Shown: positions 6,404 to 7,003 of the stretch, in pieces
Layout of the letters: the number at the start of each line of letters is the position of its first letter
How positions within the stretch are numbered: the stretch's first letter is position 1
DNA from: Methylophilaceae bacterium
GTDB lineage: Bacteria > Pseudomonadota > Gammaproteobacteria > Burkholderiales > Methylophilaceae
NCBI GenBank assembly: GCA_002401735.1
Contig: NVTX01000070.1
Span: forward strand, 3,208 to 10,210
DNA length: 7,003 nucleotides
Direction: 5' to 3'
The notes under the pieces: generated by a model
Told to the model about the DNA's origin: nothing
What the model saw: the letters and a program-made list of their open reading frames with translations, nothing else
The model's database searches: none
Made by a program: the position numbers and the translations under genes

Positions 6404-6820
6404 GTGTTAAATGCAAAAGCAAGCTGTCTTTGCGGTAGTGTAAAAATCAGCGCAAAGGAGGTTAACCCCAAATTTACAGTCTGTCACTGTGATACATGCA
6501 GGACTTGGGGTGGTGCGCCTTTTTTTGCGGTGCACTGTGGAACAAATGTAGAAATTGAGGGTAGCGAAAAGATAAAGATGTATGCATCATCATCCTGGGC
6601 TTCTCGTGGTTTTTGCTCTGACTGCGGGACTCATCTATTTTATAAGCTTAAGAAAAGTGGTGAATATAATATGCCCGTGGGCATATTTAAAAACCTGAAA
6701 AGCTTGGAAATGGATATGCAATATTTCAGTGATCAGCGACCTGATTATTACTGTTTTTCAAATGAAACGAAAGAAATGACAAGCACTGAAATAATGGAGT
6801 ATTTTGCAGAGCACATATAA
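6404..6820 (+). CDS. GFA / CENP-V-fold zinc-binding protein
   Basis: This 138-residue cytoplasmic protein carries the complete cysteine set of the GFA family. C8 and C10 (SCLCGSV) with C71 and C74 (GFCSDCGTHLFY) form the expected structural zinc site. C27, C29 and C32 (CHCDTC) form the second site, which in Paracoccus Gfa is linked to glutathione-formaldehyde binding. The family name (glutathione-dependent formaldehyde-activating enzyme) should not be transferred: most small members have no shown activity, and formaldehyde-glutathione adduct also forms spontaneously. The start is GTG 6404 with AGGAG upstream. It lies 36 bp after the YciI-family gene on the same strand, so it is probably co-transcribed. 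No truncation is seen. Confidence 0.88.
   Translation: MLNAKASCLCGSVKISAKEVNPKFTVCHCDTCRTWGGAPFFAVHCGTNVEIEGSEKIKMYASSSWASRGFCSDCGTHLFYKLKKSGEYNMPVGIFKNLKSLEMDMQYFSDQRPDYYCFSNETKEMTSTEIMEYFAEHI
6668..6687. repeat. Perfect 9-bp inverted repeat inside the GFA gene
   Basis: AATATGCCC (6668-6676) and GGGCATATT (6679-6687) are perfect reverse complements separated by 2 bp. The dyad lies in codons for YNMPVGIF. It could be an operator-like palindrome or chance; no U-tract follows. Confidence 0.45.
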
Positions 6821-6826
6821 CAAATT

Positions 6827-6858
6827 GCTCAACTCATTAGCAACAACTAAATGAGAGC
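6827..6858 (+). terminator. Imperfect hairpin after the GFA gene
   Basis: In the 90-bp gap after the GFA stop, CTCATTAG (6833-6840) pairs with CTAAATGAG (6847-6855) with one bulged base. An outer GCT/AGC pair (6827-6829, 6856-6858) extends it across an asymmetric bulge. The stem is AT-rich and no U-tract follows, so it is at best a weak terminator or a structure marking the end of the hemCD-YciI-GFA transcript. The rest of the gap shows nothing else clear. Confidence 0.3.
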
Positions 6859-6900
6859 TGAAACCTCAATATTGTGAATCGTCTTTAAACAACTTAATTT

Positions 6901-6904
6901 AGGG
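6901..6904 (+). promoter_or_regulatory. Ribosome binding site of the right-edge gene
   Basis: AGGG is placed 6 nt before ATG 6911 (AGGGTGAATT then ATG), supporting a real start for the truncated frame at the right edge. Confidence 0.6.
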
Positions 6905-6910
6905 TGAATT

Positions 6911-7003
6911 ATGAAACAGAATGTAAGTTTGCTCTCAATTATTTTCTTAATTGCTTTTAGTGTTAATTGTTTTGCCGACAACGCAATCACAATCACTTAC
7001 GGT
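6911..7003 (+). CDS. Exported protein, N-terminal fragment at the window edge
   Basis: Only 31 codons are inside the window and the frame is open to the last base. The start is ATG 6911. The sequence begins MKQNVSLLSIIFLIAFSVN, a signal peptide with one lysine, a hydrophobic core and a probable signal peptidase I site after A22 (CFA|DN). C20 is not in a proper lipobox, so a lipoprotein is less likely. The mature part begins DNAITITYG, too short to name a family. A 90-bp gap separates it from the GFA gene, so it may have its own promoter. Confidence 0.65.
   Translation, partial: MKQNVSLLSIIFLIAFSVNCFADNAITITYG

Noticed and set aside
6815..6860. Resemblance of the sequence after the GFA stop (TATAACAAATTGCTCAA) to the left end of integron attC sites, with GFA-family genes also known as cassette cargo.
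   Set aside because: No GTTRRRY crossover core is present on the plus strand anywhere in 6821-6910 or between the YciI and GFA genes, and no attC-like paired inner boxes can be assembled. The likeness is limited to one end.

Overview
The window looks like a chromosomal housekeeping segment from a betaproteobacterium of moderate-to-low GC. The protein styles (ArgH, AlgZ/AlgR, HemC) and the AT-leaning codon use (frequent TTA and ATT) are compatible with Methylophilaceae such as Methylotenera. That placement is inferred from memory of family sequences, not from a search. The gene order argH / algZ-algR / hemC-hemD matches the arrangement known from Pseudomonas, so most of the window is an old conserved neighbourhood.

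Layout. At the left edge, on the minus strand, is the N-terminal part of a Sec-exported protein (1-283). It lies only 6 nt downstream of argH (290-1705, minus), which encodes argininosuccinate lyase, the last step of arginine synthesis. A 40-bp gap separates argH from the divergent plus-strand pair algZ (1746-2798, LytS-type membrane histidine kinase) and algR (2798-3535, LytTR response regulator), joined by a TAATG overlap. A convergent minus-strand gene (3556-4227) encodes a small multi-spanning protein of the MscS-related TM_helix/CmpX type and sits between algR and hemC. A 157-bp divergent intergenic region (4228-4384) then leads to hemC (4385-5353) and hemD (5353-6120), again overlapping as TAATG; together they convert porphobilinogen to uroporphyrinogen III. 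Overlapping the end of hemD is a YciI-family gene (6113-6367), followed by a GFA/CENP-V-fold zinc protein gene (6404-6820). The window ends in the signal peptide and first mature residues of another exported protein (6911-7003+).

How the genes fit together. AlgZ and AlgR form one signalling pair; their targets here cannot be read from the sequence. HemC and HemD act consecutively in tetrapyrrole synthesis and are translationally linked. The YciI and GFA genes occupy the place where hemX/hemY often follow hemD in related bacteria, and they look like an accessory addition to the hem operon. There is no transposase, integrase, CRISPR array, RNA gene or obvious new defence system. The points most worth a second look are the probably leaderless hemC transcript with an extended -10, the ACTTAA repeat cluster upstream of it, the crowded argH/algZ divergent start region with two non-ATG starts, and the YciI-GFA pair behind hemD.
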